Assembly: GCF_900115585.1 (NCBI RefSeq)
Contig: NZ_FOWZ01000005.1
Coordinates: forward strand, 62,001 to 126,000
DNA: 64,000 nucleotides
Direction of reading: 5' to 3'
Source of the DNA: Qipengyuania nanhaisediminis
Lineage (GTDB): Bacteria > Pseudomonadota > Alphaproteobacteria > Sphingomonadales > Sphingomonadaceae
Shown: piece by piece, positions 25,430 through 34,531 of the stretch
Position numbering within the stretch: the stretch's first letter is position 1
Layout: each line of letters begins with the position of its first letter
Translations under genes and position numbers: made by a program
The notes under the pieces: model-generated
The model's input: the letters and a program-made list of their open reading frames with translations, nothing else
Database searches by the model: none
What the model was told of the DNA's origin: nothing

Positions 25430-26659
25430 ATGCCGACCGAAAACCTGACGATTGCCACCGACGCCGGCCATGACCTGACCGGCTCGCTAGAAATGCCGAC
25501 CGGGCTCGTGCGCGGTGCGGCGTTGTTTGCTCATTGCTTCACCTGCACGAAGCAGAGCCGGGCTGCGGTGGCGGTTGCGCGTGCTTTGGCCCGCGAGGGC
25601 ATCGCGACGCTGCGGTTCGATTTTACCGGCCTCGGCGGAAGCGGAGGAGAATTCGGCAGGGCCGGCTTCGCAGCGGATGTGTCCGATCTTGTTGCAGCCG
25701 GGAGCTATATGGTCGAGCGCTTCCAGCAACCGATTCTGCTCGTCGGGCATAGCCTGGGTGGCGCGGCCGTGCTTGCCGCGGCAGACGAAATCGGCGCCGA
25801 GCATATTGCGGCCATTGCCACCATCGGGGCTCCTTCGGATGTGCCACACGTGCTGCGCAACATCGACGGCGACATCGAGGCTATCCGGAGCAAGGGCGAA
25901 GGCGAGGTAAGGATCGGCGGCCAGGAGTTCTGCCTCGGCAGGGAATTCCTGGAGCGGGTCGAGAATATCGACCTGCTCGACGAGGTGAAGCGTCTCAGGA
26001 AGCCGCTCCTTTTCCTGCATTCGCCGACCGATGCCATCGTCGGGGTGGAACACGCGAGCGCGCTTTTCCAGGCCGCCAAGCATCCCAAGAGCTTCGTCAG
26101 CCTCGAGGGCGCCGATCATCTCCTGTTGCAGGAACAGGACGCCGATTTCGCGGCGCGGGTTATCGCTGGCTGGGCCCACCGCTACCTGCCGCTGCGGGAG
26201 GACTGGCCGATGCCCGAAGAGGGCATCGTCGCCTGTACCGGCCATGGAAAATTTGGCACCGAGGTGCACACGGTCTCGCACCAATTCATCGCCGACGAGC
26301 CCAAAAGCTATGGCGGAGATGACAGCGGGCCGACGCCCTATGATCTACTCAACGCTGCGCTCGGCACCTGCACGGCGATGACGATGAAGATGTATGCCGA
26401 TCGCAAGAAGTGGCCGCTCGAAGGCGTCAGCGTCCATGTCACGCATGAGCGCAAGCACGAGGAGGAATGCGATCATGTCGAAGCGATGGAGGAGGGCAAG
26501 CAGATGCAGGCCCTCAACCGCGTCATTTCCATCCGCGGGGACGCGCTGGACGATGACCAAAGGGCGCGCCTGATCGAAATTGCCGACAAGTGTCCCGTGC
26601 ATCGCACGCTCGAAGGCGAATTGCATGTGCACACACGCATGGGCGAAGTGGCCGATTAG
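25430..26659 (+). CDS. Alpha/beta hydrolase fused to OsmC-type peroxidase domain
   Basis: A 409-residue two-domain protein. Residues about 1-255 are an alpha/beta hydrolase with FDFTGLGGSGG near 63-73 and the nucleophile motif GHSLGG at 106-111 (Ser108). Residues about 265-405 are an OsmC/Ohr domain with the peroxidatic cysteine in GTCTAM (Cys314) and the second in KCPVHRTL (Cys388). OsmC proteins reduce organic hydroperoxides; the hydrolase part could supply or remove an acyl or ester substrate. The fusion is known from annotated bacterial genomes, but its substrate is not. Its TAG stop lies in a TTAG shared with the convergent membrane-protein gene. Confidence 0.9.
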   Translation: MPTENLTIATDAGHDLTGSLEMPTGLVRGAALFAHCFTCTKQSRAAVAVARALAREGIATLRFDFTGLGGSGGEFGRAGFAADVSDLVAAGSYMVERFQQPILLVGHSLGGAAVLAAADEIGAEHIAAIATIGAPSDVPHVLRNIDGDIEAIRSKGEGEVRIGGQEFCLGREFLERVENIDLLDEVKRLRKPLLFLHSPTDAIVGVEHASALFQAAKHPKSFVSLEGADHLLLQEQDADFAARVIAGWAHRYLPLREDWPMPEEGIVACTGHGKFGTEVHTVSHQFIADEPKSYGGDDSGPTPYDLLNAALGTCTAMTMKMYADRKKWPLEGVSVHVTHERKHEEECDHVEAMEEGKQMQALNRVISIRGDALDDDQRARLIEIADKCPVHRTLEGELHVHTRMGEVAD

Positions 26660-27033
26660 CCGAGCATCGAAAGAGCGGTAATCCCGAAGAAGAATGCTAG
26701 CATCAGACCGGTCGCCCATTGCCAAGGCCTGGGCGCGCCGAGCATTCCGCGATCCCAGGTGAACTGCCAGATCATCCCGCTGGCCAGTAGGGCGACTGCT
26801 ACGACGACCAGTTGCGGAAGTCCGATCCAGCCCCACAACAGCATGACGATAGCAGGCTGGGTTACGACCTGCAGTACGAGCGCCCCTGCAAACCAGGCGA
26901 TGGGGATCGGCCGGTAAGCGGTGTCCGATGCGTACCAGTCCGGAAGTGCCGTATCGGTCCGGGCGATGCGGCGGTCACCCGCCATCACATCACCTTCGTT
27001 CGCGTCTTCCGGCTCGTCCTTCTCGTCAGGCAT
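26656..27033 (-). CDS. Small integral membrane protein, unknown function
   Basis: A 125-residue protein with a charged N-terminus (MPDEKDEPEDANEGD) and three hydrophobic segments, about residues 45-65, 68-88 and 105-123, so it should span the inner membrane. No family is recognised. It begins 8 bases inside the end of parE on the same strand, so it is probably co-transcribed and translationally coupled with parE. A link to topoisomerase function is not evident. Confidence 0.7.
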   Translation of the reverse strand: MPDEKDEPEDANEGDVMAGDRRIARTDTALPDWYASDTAYRPIPIAWFAGALVLQVVTQPAIVMLLWGWIGLPQLVVVAVALLASGMIWQFTWDRGMLGAPRPWQWATGLMLAFFFGITALSMLG

Positions 27034-29002
27034 CGATCATTTCGCGGTCGAATTCCCCGGCATTGTTCTGGATGAAGTTGAAGCGATGCTCGGGATTGCG
27101 GCCCATGAGCTGGTCCACCAGTTCCTTGACCTTCGCGCGGTCCTCGAATTCCGGGGGCAGCGTGATCCGGATCAGCGAACGTGTCTCCGGATTCATCGTC
27201 GTTTCGCGCAGCTGCTGGGGGTTCATTTCGCCGAGACCCTTGAAGCGGCCGACTTCGACCTTCTTTCCCTTGAAGACCGTCTCTTCCAGCTCCTTGCGGT
27301 GTTCGTCATCACGCGCATAGCGGCTCTCCTTGCCCGCCGTCAGGCGATAGAGCGGTGGCTGAGCGAGGTAGAGGTGGCCGTTACGAACCACGTCCGTCAT
27401 TTCCTGGAAGAAGAACGTCATCAGGAGAGTGGCGATATGCGCGCCGTCGACATCGGCGTCGGTCATGATGATGATGCGGTCGTAACGCAGGTTCTCCGCG
27501 TCGCAATCCTTGCGGGTGCCGCAGCCCATGGCCAGGCTCAGGTCGGCGATCTCGCTGTTGGCGCGGATCTTGTCGGCAGTCGCGCTGGCGACGTTCAGGA
27601 TCTTGCCGCGAATGGGAAGGATCGCCTGCGTCTTGCGGTTACGGGCCTGCTTGGCGCTGCCGCCTGCCGAATCCCCTTCGACGATAAACAGTTCCGTCTC
27701 GCCGTCGCCTTCGCCGCTGCAATCGGTCAGCTTGCCGGGCAGGCGCAGCTTCTTAGCATTGGTCGCGGTCTTGCGCTTTATCTCGCGTTCCTGCTTGCGG
27801 CGCAGGCGCTCGTCCATCCGCTCCATGACCTGGCCGAGCAGTGCCTTGCCGCGGTCCATGTTATCGGACAGGAAGTGGTCGAAATGATCGCGGACAGCGT
27901 TCTCGACCAAGCGCACCGCCTCGGGTGAAGTCAGGCGATCCTTCGTCTGGCTCTGGAACTGCGGGTCGCGGATGAAGACCGACAGCATGACTTCGGCACC
28001 GTTCATCACGTCGTCGGCGGTGATGTCCTTGGCCTTCTTCGTCCCGGTCAGTTCACCGAAGGCCCTAAGCCCCTTGGTCAGGGCTGCGCGCAGGCCCTGC
28101 TCGTGCGTGCCGCCGTCGGGAGTGGGGACGGTGTTGCAGTACCAGCTGGTCGACCCATCGGAGAATAGCGGCCACGCGATGGCCCATTCCACGCGGCCCT
28201 GCTCATCGGGGAAATCCTGGTTGCCTGCAAAGGGCTGCGCGGTGACGCATTCGCGGCCGCCCAGTTGTTCTGCAAGATGATCTGCAAGTCCCCCCGGAAA
28301 CTTGAAGACGGCCTCTGCCGGAACGTCGTCGCTCACAAGAGTCTCGGCACATTTCCAGCGGATTTCCACGCCGGCGAAGAGATACGCCTTTGAGCGTGCG
28401 AGCTTGAACAGCCGTTTCGGCTTGAAGGCGCGGTCGCCGAAGATTTCGGCATCCGGGGTGAAGGTTACAGTGGTGCCGCGCCGATTTGGCGTCGCGCCAA
28501 GCTCCTGCAGCTTGCCGGTGGGATGCCCCTTGGAGAATTCCTGTGCGAAAAGCTGCTTGTCGCGGGCTACCTCGACGCGGGTGTAATCCGATAGTGCGTT
28601 GACCACCGACACACCGACACCGTGCAGGCCGCCACTGGTCGCATAGGCCTTGCCCGAGAACTTGCCGCCCGAATGCAAGGTCGTGAGGATGACTTCCAGC
28701 GTGGATTTGCCGGGGTATTTCGGATGCTCTGCAACCGGGATGCCGCGACCGTTGTCGCTGATGGTGACCTTGTTGCCTTCTTCAAGCCGGATTTCGATCC
28801 TGCTGGCATGGCCCGCAACCGCTTCGTCCATCGCGTTGTCGAGCACTTCGGCCACGAGGTGGTGCAGGGCGCGATCGTCGGTCCCGCCGATATACATGCC
28901 CGGGCGACGGCGAACCGGTTCAAGGCCTTCGAGAACCTCGATAGAAGATGCGTCGTAGTCGCCGCTCGATGTGGGCGTATTCTCGAAAAGATCGTCGGAC
29001 AT
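27026..29002 (-). CDS. parE: DNA topoisomerase IV subunit B
   Basis: ATPase subunit of topoisomerase IV, which unlinks replicated chromosomes. The 658-residue length lacks the insertion typical of GyrB and fits ParE. The GHKL ATPase parts are LDNAMDEAVAGH near 57-68, DNGRGIP near 83 and GGLHGVGVSVVNALS near 125. The TOPRIM domain has FIVEGDSAGGSAKQARNRK near 441 and MTDADVDGAHI near 520; the tail has GLGEMNPQQL. ATG at 29000-29002 (MSDDLFEN) is chosen. GyrB cannot be wholly excluded by eye, but length and the QPLYRL/GLGEM region favour ParE. Confidence 0.92.
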   Translation of the reverse strand: MSDDLFENTPTSSGDYDASSIEVLEGLEPVRRRPGMYIGGTDDRALHHLVAEVLDNAMDEAVAGHASRIEIRLEEGNKVTISDNGRGIPVAEHPKYPGKSTLEVILTTLHSGGKFSGKAYATSGGLHGVGVSVVNALSDYTRVEVARDKQLFAQEFSKGHPTGKLQELGATPNRRGTTVTFTPDAEIFGDRAFKPKRLFKLARSKAYLFAGVEIRWKCAETLVSDDVPAEAVFKFPGGLADHLAEQLGGRECVTAQPFAGNQDFPDEQGRVEWAIAWPLFSDGSTSWYCNTVPTPDGGTHEQGLRAALTKGLRAFGELTGTKKAKDITADDVMNGAEVMLSVFIRDPQFQSQTKDRLTSPEAVRLVENAVRDHFDHFLSDNMDRGKALLGQVMERMDERLRRKQEREIKRKTATNAKKLRLPGKLTDCSGEGDGETELFIVEGDSAGGSAKQARNRKTQAILPIRGKILNVASATADKIRANSEIADLSLAMGCGTRKDCDAENLRYDRIIIMTDADVDGAHIATLLMTFFFQEMTDVVRNGHLYLAQPPLYRLTAGKESRYARDDEHRKELEETVFKGKKVEVGRFKGLGEMNPQQLRETTMNPETRSLIRITLPPEFEDRAKVKELVDQLMGRNPEHRFNFIQNNAGEFDREMIDA

Positions 29003-29064
29003 GGTCACTGCTATATCGCGCGCGAATCCGCGCACACAAGCGCCACCTGAATGTTATCCGCCTG

Positions 29065-30207
29065 TCAAAAGCCGGACGGTGCCCTGGAGACGGTGATTAT
29101 CCCGCCATCGCTGACCGAGCGCACCTCAAGGGCTCGCTCGACAATACCGTTGCGCTGGAAGCGAAATGGACCGTCCATCCCGTCGAACCCGCCCGACTGG
29201 AACAGCACATTGGTCGGGAAATCACGTCCGACTTGCCAATCGCGGGCAGCACGCAGCGTCAGCAGGACTGCGTCATAGCCGAGGGTGGCCACCCGGTAGG
29301 GCTGACTGCCGAAGCGCGCCTCATAGCTGGTGACGAAACCGCCATAACGACCGTCCGTCACAGCAGAGAACAGCGCACCTTCCAGCGCCTCTACCCGCAA
29401 AAGCGCGCTTTCGCCGGCCCACCGCTCCGTCCCGAGGATACGCAGGGACGGGGACGCAATGGCTTGTGCCCCGCGGATTGAGGGCGTTCCCCCATCGGCG
29501 ATAAGAACGGTGTCGAACCCGCCCATTGTCTTGAGCCTTCCGGCTGCGCTTACCACCGATGTATTCGTGCGGGTGTAGCGTTCGGTGCCAATCAGTCGTC
29601 CGCCGTATGAAGAGAGGGCGGATTGCAGGGCCGCTTCCGCGCGCCTGCCGTACTCGGACTCCGGGGACAGGACGGCGAATGTGTTTGCGCCCTGTTCGCG
29701 CGCATATTCGACGCTGCGGGCGATGGACTGCTCGGGGATGTGCCCCATGATGAAGACGCCCGGCCCGGCAATTGTGGTGTCGTTCGAAAAACTGATGATG
29801 GGCACATTTGCCGCTGCTGCGGTCGAGCGCACGGCTGCCACATTGCTTCCGAGCAGGGGGCCGAGGATAAGGCGGTTACCGTCGGCAAGCGCTTCGTTTG
29901 TCGCCGACTGTGCGCCGCGCGCTGTGTCGTAGGTCGCGATCCGGATGTTGTCCGCGTTCGTGTCGAGGAGAGCCATGGTGGTCGCATTCGCGATGGACTG
30001 TCCGACTGCACCATTGTCTCCGGACATGGGGACGAGCAGCGCTACACGATGCCGCTCCCCGTCTTGCGGCAGGCTCGTCGCACTCGGTTCGGGCGTCGGC
30101 GTTGGCGGAGCCGGTTCGGTCGTCTTGGGAATGATCGCGCATCCAGAGAGCGCCATCGCTCCGAAAGCCGCGATTGCACCGCGCCGGTTCATAAATGCCT
30201 GCTTCAT
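29065..30207 (-). CDS. LpoA-like penicillin-binding protein activator, lipoprotein
   Basis: A 380-residue lipoprotein with a periplasmic-binding fold like that of branched-chain amino acid binding proteins (VALLVPMSGDNGAVGQS near 54-70, ILGPLLGSNV near 114). The leader MNRRGAIAAFGAMALSGC carries a lipobox with lipidated Cys23. A proline-rich linker follows (PAPPTPTPEP). In gammaproteobacteria the LpoA gene also lies next to rsmI and yraN, and LpoA activates PBP1A. That same neighbourhood here supports a role in peptidoglycan synthesis. ATG at 30207 or 30192 could be used; the latter has a better spaced ribosome site. Confidence 0.85.
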   Translation of the reverse strand: MKQAFMNRRGAIAAFGAMALSGCAIIPKTTEPAPPTPTPEPSATSLPQDGERHRVALLVPMSGDNGAVGQSIANATTMALLDTNADNIRIATYDTARGAQSATNEALADGNRLILGPLLGSNVAAVRSTAAAANVPIISFSNDTTIAGPGVFIMGHIPEQSIARSVEYAREQGANTFAVLSPESEYGRRAEAALQSALSSYGGRLIGTERYTRTNTSVVSAAGRLKTMGGFDTVLIADGGTPSIRGAQAIASPSLRILGTERWAGESALLRVEALEGALFSAVTDGRYGGFVTSYEARFGSQPYRVATLGYDAVLLTLRAARDWQVGRDFPTNVLFQSGGFDGMDGPFRFQRNGIVERALEVRSVSDGGIITVSRAPSGF

Positions 30208-30244
30208 CCTTGCCGCGTCCCTTTTTGCTGGTCATGGAAGGCAT

Positions 30245-31102
30245 GTGAGCGAACCCGCATCCCCTGCACCTGACGAAAGTCTTACACCCGGTCTCTATCT
30301 CGTTGCCACCCCAATCGGCAATCTGGGCGACATAACGATGCGCGCTGTCGATATCCTGCGCCGCTGCGACGGGGTCGCCTGCGAGGATACGCGCGTGACG
30401 GGCAAGCTGCTCAAGCATCTCGGCATCTCGAAGCCGATGTGGCGCTATGACGACCATAGCGAGCATCGGGATCGCTCGAGACTGGTCGACTCCATGCAGA
30501 CGAGAGCAGTCGCCCTGGTGAGCGACGCAGGGACACCCATGGTGAGCGATCCCGGCTATCGGCTGGTCAACGATTGCAGGGAGCAAGGCATAGCTGTCAC
30601 CAGCCTTCCGGGTCCCTGCGCGGCCGTGGTCGGGCTGACCCTTTCCGGCCTGCCGAACGACCGCTTCCTGTTCGCAGGCTTCCTACCGTCGAAGGAGAAG
30701 GGACGCAGGGAAACCCTGGAAGAGCTCGCCGCCATCGACGCCACGCTGGTGTTCTACGAGACCGCACCGCGCCTGCTGAAAACGCTGGCCACCATCGAGG
30801 AAGTCCTGCCAAAACGCGAGATCGCCGTCGCGCGCGAATTGACCAAGCTGCACGAAGAATGCCGCCGCGGTTTCGCCTCCGGTCTCATGGCCTATTACGA
30901 CGCCAATCCTCCGCGCGGCGAGATCGTGCTGCTCATCGGCCCGCCCGAGGCGGTGCAGGCGAATGAGGCGGATGCCGAGGATATGCTGCGCGAGGCTCTG
31001 ATGACGATGAAGCCTTCGCAGGCTGCCGGCCACGTGGCGAAAGCGACAGGTCTAGACCGCAAGGCGCTCTACACCCGTGCCATGGATCTCAAGGCCGGAT
31101 GA
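30245..31102 (+). CDS. rsmI: 16S rRNA (cytidine-1402-2'-O)-methyltransferase
   Basis: Methylates the ribose of C1402 in 16S rRNA in the decoding site. It has 285 residues and the tetrapyrrole-methylase fold: GLYLVATPIGNLGDITMRA near 15-33, CEDTRVTGKLLKHLGI near 43-58, VALVSDAGTPMVSDPGY near 86-102, and NDRFLFAGFLPSKEKGR near 134-150. The start is GTG at 30245, the only in-frame start near the first conserved residues, with GGAAGG just upstream. It is divergent from the LpoA-like gene; its end overlaps yraN in ATGA. Confidence 0.95.
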   Translation: MSEPASPAPDESLTPGLYLVATPIGNLGDITMRAVDILRRCDGVACEDTRVTGKLLKHLGISKPMWRYDDHSEHRDRSRLVDSMQTRAVALVSDAGTPMVSDPGYRLVNDCREQGIAVTSLPGPCAAVVGLTLSGLPNDRFLFAGFLPSKEKGRRETLEELAAIDATLVFYETAPRLLKTLATIEEVLPKREIAVARELTKLHEECRRGFASGLMAYYDANPPRGEIVLLIGPPEAVQANEADAEDMLREALMTMKPSQAAGHVAKATGLDRKALYTRAMDLKAG

Positions 31103-31449
31103 AACGGCAAGTTGCCGAACGAAACGGCAGGGACGGCGAGGCGAGGGCAGCCTTCTGGCTGCGCGCGAAGGGCTGGCACATCCTCGACCAGCGGGTGAAG
31201 ACCAAGGCTGGCGAAATCGACCTTGTCGCGAAACGCGGCAATATCGTCGCCTTCATCGAGGTGAAGTGGCGCAGCAAGCGCGCGGAACTCGATAATGCAA
31301 TCGACGAGCGGCGGCTGGCGCGTGTCGCGGCGGCTACGGAATCCGTCGCTCATCGCTATGCGACCGATGGAGAGGACATCCGCGTGGACGTGATCCTGCT
31401 TGCACCCGGCGCATTCCCTCGCCACATCGCCAACGCCTGGCAACCTTAG
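31099..31449 (+). CDS. yraN: UPF0102 (YraN) endonuclease-fold protein
   Basis: A 116-residue protein of the YraN family with the PD-(D/E)xK-like core: GEARAAFWLRAKGW near 13-26, then the catalytic-type AGEIDLVAKRGNIVAFIEVKWR with E39, D41, E54 and K56. Its function is not established, although a Holliday-junction-resolvase-like fold is accepted. The adjacent rsmI and the divergent LpoA-like gene reproduce the conserved yraM-yraL-yraN neighbourhood. gshB begins 9 bases after its stop. Confidence 0.92.
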   Translation: MKRQVAERNGRDGEARAAFWLRAKGWHILDQRVKTKAGEIDLVAKRGNIVAFIEVKWRSKRAELDNAIDERRLARVAAATESVAHRYATDGEDIRVDVILLAPGAFPRHIANAWQP

Positions 31450-31458
31450 GAGATCGCA

Positions 31459-32427
31459 ATGGGCCTGCGTGTCGCCGTCCAGATGGACCCGCTCGAAAGC
31501 ATCAATATCGCCGGCGACAGCAGCTTCGCGCTGATGCTGGCCGCACAGGCGAGGGGGCACGAGGTCTGGCATTACGACGTCACCTCGCTCGCGTATGAAA
31601 GCGACGGCACGCCCGCAGGGCGGATCACTGCCCATGCCGCACCAGTCACCGTCCAGCGCGTGGAAGGCGATCATTTTTCGGCTGGCGAAAGGCGCAGGAT
31701 CGACCTCGCTCAGGATATCGATGTCGTCCTGATGCGGCAGGATCCGCCGTTCCACCTCGGCTACATCAGCTCTGCGCTCCTGCTGGATCGCCTCAAGGGC
31801 ACGACGCTCGTGATCAACGATCCCCGCGAAGTGGTAAATGCGCCGGAGAAGATGTTCGTCCTCGATTACGCGCGCTTCATGCCGCCGACGATGATTGCGC
31901 GGCACCTCGACGATTTACGGGCCTTCCAGCAAAAGCATGGATCGGTCGTTATCAAGCCACTCCACGGCAATGGCGGTAAGGCGATCTTCCGCCTGGACGA
32001 GACGGGTACGAACCTGTCCGCGCTGAGCGAGGTGTTCGACCTTACCTGGCCCGAGCCGCACATGATCCAGCCATTTCTCCCCGAAGTGAGCGAAGGCGAC
32101 AAGCGGATCGTCCTGGTTGATGGAGAATTTGCGGGTGCAATCAATCGTTTCCCGGGCGAAGGTGAGTTTCGTTCGAACCTTGCCCAGGGTGGCCATGCCG
32201 AAGCCACCGGCCTCTCCGAAAGGGAAGAGGAAATCTGCGCGGCGATGGGCCCCGAGCTCAAGAAGAGGGGGCTGGTGTTCGTCGGCATCGATGTGATCGG
32301 CGGAAAGTACCTGACCGAGATCAACGTCACATCGCCAACGGGCATCGTCGCGATCGACAAGTTCAATGGGACCGATACACCCGCGCTGATCTGGGACGCG
32401 ATCGAGCGACGTCACGCCGCTATGTGA
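31459..32427 (+). CDS. gshB: Glutathione synthase
   Basis: Joins gamma-glutamylcysteine and glycine with ATP. The 322 residues show the GshB N-terminal domain (VAVQMDPLESINIAGDSSF near 4-22), VLMRQDPPFHLGYISS near 91-106, and an ATP-grasp fold with VVIKPLHGNGGKAIFRL near 158-174 and FVGIDVIGGKYLTEINVTSP near 274-293. AGGAG precedes the ATG. The TGA stop abuts directly the stop of the convergent xerC gene. Confidence 0.96.
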   Translation: MGLRVAVQMDPLESINIAGDSSFALMLAAQARGHEVWHYDVTSLAYESDGTPAGRITAHAAPVTVQRVEGDHFSAGERRRIDLAQDIDVVLMRQDPPFHLGYISSALLLDRLKGTTLVINDPREVVNAPEKMFVLDYARFMPPTMIARHLDDLRAFQQKHGSVVIKPLHGNGGKAIFRLDETGTNLSALSEVFDLTWPEPHMIQPFLPEVSEGDKRIVLVDGEFAGAINRFPGEGEFRSNLAQGGHAEATGLSEREEEICAAMGPELKKRGLVFVGIDVIGGKYLTEINVTSPTGIVAIDKFNGTDTPALIWDAIERRHAAM

Positions 32428-33324
32428 TCAATCGCGGTCGCGTGGATGTGCGTTGCGATAGGTGTCGAGCAGGCTGGCGGCATCGACCTTCGTATAGATT
32501 TGCGTCGAGCCGAGGCTGGCATGCCCTAACAGTTCCTGCAGGCTGCGCAGATCGGCACCCGCTCCGAGCAGGTGGGTCGCAAAGCTGTGCCTCAGCGCGT
32601 GCGGTGTCGCGGTGTCCGGCAGGCCTAGCGCCTTGCGGGCGCGTGCTGTCGCTTTCTGGACAACGCCTTGCGAAAGCGCGCCCCCTTTTACCCCGCGGAA
32701 CAGAGGATCGCGCGGTCCAAGCGGCCAGGGATTGAGTGTGCAATATTCGGCGATTGCATCCCGGACCAGCGGCAGGATGGGTACGGTCCTTTGCTTGCCG
32801 CCCTTGCCCGTAACGGTGAGTGTTTCGCCAAGGGGGACGTCCGAACCCGTCAGCGACAAGGCTTCGGCAATTCGCAGACCCGCCCCGTAGAGCAAAAGCA
32901 GGACCGCCCGATCGCGCGCGCCGACCCAATCCTCCAGTGCCATCGCGTCGACCGTTTCAGCCAAACCTATTGCATCGTCGGGCGACACGGGGCGCGGGAG
33001 GCCCTTCTTGATACGCGGCCCCCTCAGGCGCGGAGCCTGCGTGACGTCGTGGCCCGCCTGCGCCTTGGCGAAAGACACGAAGCTCTTGAGCGCGGAAAGC
33101 TCCCTTGCCGTCGAAGCATTGGACAGGCCATCGCTGCGGCGTGACGCCAGATGGCTACGCAACTCGGCTGCGGTCAGAGCCGCAACCTGTTCGAATGTCT
33201 CGAACTCGCCGCGCGTCATGAGCCGCTCCGCAGCCTTCGAATAGGCGCGCACGGTGTGATCGGAGCGCCGCTGCGCCAGCGAGAGGTGGTCGTGCCAGAC
33301 TTGAAGGCAATCCGCCTTGGTCAT
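32428..33324 (-). CDS. xerC: Tyrosine recombinase XerC
   Basis: Chromosome-dimer resolvase acting at dif with XerD. The 298 residues carry the SAM-like N-terminal domain (LSLAQRRSDHTVRAYSKA near 14-31) and the catalytic set: Arg in YGAGLRIAEAL near 147, Lys in GKGGKQRTVP near 173, HALRHSFATHL near 240-250, LLGHASLGSTQIY near 264-276 with the nucleophile Tyr. The length and core-housekeeping setting favour XerC over a phage integrase. The start overlaps the hemW stop in ATGA. Confidence 0.92.
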   Translation of the reverse strand: MTKADCLQVWHDHLSLAQRRSDHTVRAYSKAAERLMTRGEFETFEQVAALTAAELRSHLASRRSDGLSNASTARELSALKSFVSFAKAQAGHDVTQAPRLRGPRIKKGLPRPVSPDDAIGLAETVDAMALEDWVGARDRAVLLLLYGAGLRIAEALSLTGSDVPLGETLTVTGKGGKQRTVPILPLVRDAIAEYCTLNPWPLGPRDPLFRGVKGGALSQGVVQKATARARKALGLPDTATPHALRHSFATHLLGAGADLRSLQELLGHASLGSTQIYTKVDAASLLDTYRNAHPRDRD

Positions 33325-34475
33325 CCCGCGACCAGGTCCTCTGACACAAGTTCACCAAGCAGGGCGTCCAGCAAGGGCATGCCTGCCTCGGTGACGCCAA
33401 TCCTGTCCGCCTTCTTCCAGACCAGGCCGAGGTCGCGATAGAGGCGCAGCTTGGCGTCATCGAGCATGGTGGTGGAGGTGACGTCGAAACGGCGGGAGAG
33501 GGAAGTCATGTCGATCCCTTCCGCAAGGCGCAGTCCCATCAGCAGCGCTTCCGAAGCCTGTTCGTGCTTTGTGAGCGTGCGGTTCTCAGAGATGCCCGAG
33601 CCCTGACGTTCAACCGCGGTAAGGTAGTTTTCGGGTTTCTTGTGTCGCAAGGTCGCTATGCCGTCACGGCGCCCGTGTGCGCCCGGGCCGATCCCGAGAT
33701 AATCCTCGTAGCGCCAGTAGGTCAGGTTATGCCGGCTTTCCTGTCCGGGCCGCGCATGATTGCTGATCTCATAGGCTGGCAGCCCGGCAGCGGCGGTCAT
33801 TTCCCGCGTCATCGTGAAAAGATCGGCTGCTGGGTCATTGTCGAGCGGCGTGAATACACCGCGCCGGACATCGGTTGCAAAACGCGTCGTCGGCTCGATC
33901 GTCAGCAGGTAAAGCGACAGGTGATCGGTGCCGAGTGCCAAGGCCTCGCCCAATTCCTGCCGCCAGTCGGCCTCTGTCTGGTCGGGGCGGGCGTAGATCA
34001 GATCGATCGACACGCGGCCGAAATGGCTCTGTGCGGTCTCGAGAGCGTGGATAGCTTCTTCGGCGCCATGCAACCTGCCCAAAAACCGGAGCGTTTCGTC
34101 CCGTAAGGACTGAACGCCAAGCGAGACACGGTTCACCCCGGCACTCGCCAGCGCTGCGAAATTGGCGGCTTCGACCGAGGATGGATTGCCCTCCAACGTG
34201 ATCTCGATGCCATCCTCGAAACCCCAGATTTTCTCTGCTTCCTGCAGGAGTTTTTCCACGAGGGTCGGTGGCATCAATGACGGAGTTCCCCCGCCAAAAA
34301 AGATACTTGCGAGCTTTTCCTGAGATTTGTTCTGGGTTGCTTCGGCACGCATGTCGCTCAGCAAGGCGCGTTCCCAGACGTCCATATTCGTTCGCTCGCG
34401 GACGTGGCTGTTGAAGTCGCAATAGGGACATTTTGCGAGGCAGAAGGGCCAGTGAATGTAGAGGGCTTTGGCCAA
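33321..34475 (-). CDS. hemW: Radical SAM protein HemW
   Basis: A 384-residue radical SAM enzyme. The cluster motif is CLAKCPYC at 12-19, which is CxxxCxxC, after ALYIHWPF. Next come FFGGGTPSLM near 59-68, VNRVSLGVQSL near 114 and ISIDLIYARPDQT-type sequence near 155. HemW binds heme and helps deliver it to respiratory enzymes; older annotation as coproporphyrinogen oxidase is misleading. In many alphaproteobacteria it follows rdgB directly; here an oppositely oriented CAP gene lies between. xerC is coupled downstream. Confidence 0.94.
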   Translation of the reverse strand: MAKALYIHWPFCLAKCPYCDFNSHVRERTNMDVWERALLSDMRAEATQNKSQEKLASIFFGGGTPSLMPPTLVEKLLQEAEKIWGFEDGIEITLEGNPSSVEAANFAALASAGVNRVSLGVQSLRDETLRFLGRLHGAEEAIHALETAQSHFGRVSIDLIYARPDQTEADWRQELGEALALGTDHLSLYLLTIEPTTRFATDVRRGVFTPLDNDPAADLFTMTREMTAAAGLPAYEISNHARPGQESRHNLTYWRYEDYLGIGPGAHGRRDGIATLRHKKPENYLTAVERQGSGISENRTLTKHEQASEALLMGLRLAEGIDMTSLSRRFDVTSTTMLDDAKLRLYRDLGLVWKKADRIGVTEAGMPLLDALLGELVSEDLVAG

Positions 34476-34531
34476 GGGGCGCTTTCATTGAAAATTAAAC
34501 CAGCTCCGTTTTAAGCGGAGGCATGGAAGGC

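Noticed and set aside
32428-33324. The tyrosine recombinase as an integrase marking a mobile element
   Set aside because: It is XerC-like in length and motifs, sits in a coupled operon with hemW, and no attachment repeats or cargo genes flank it.
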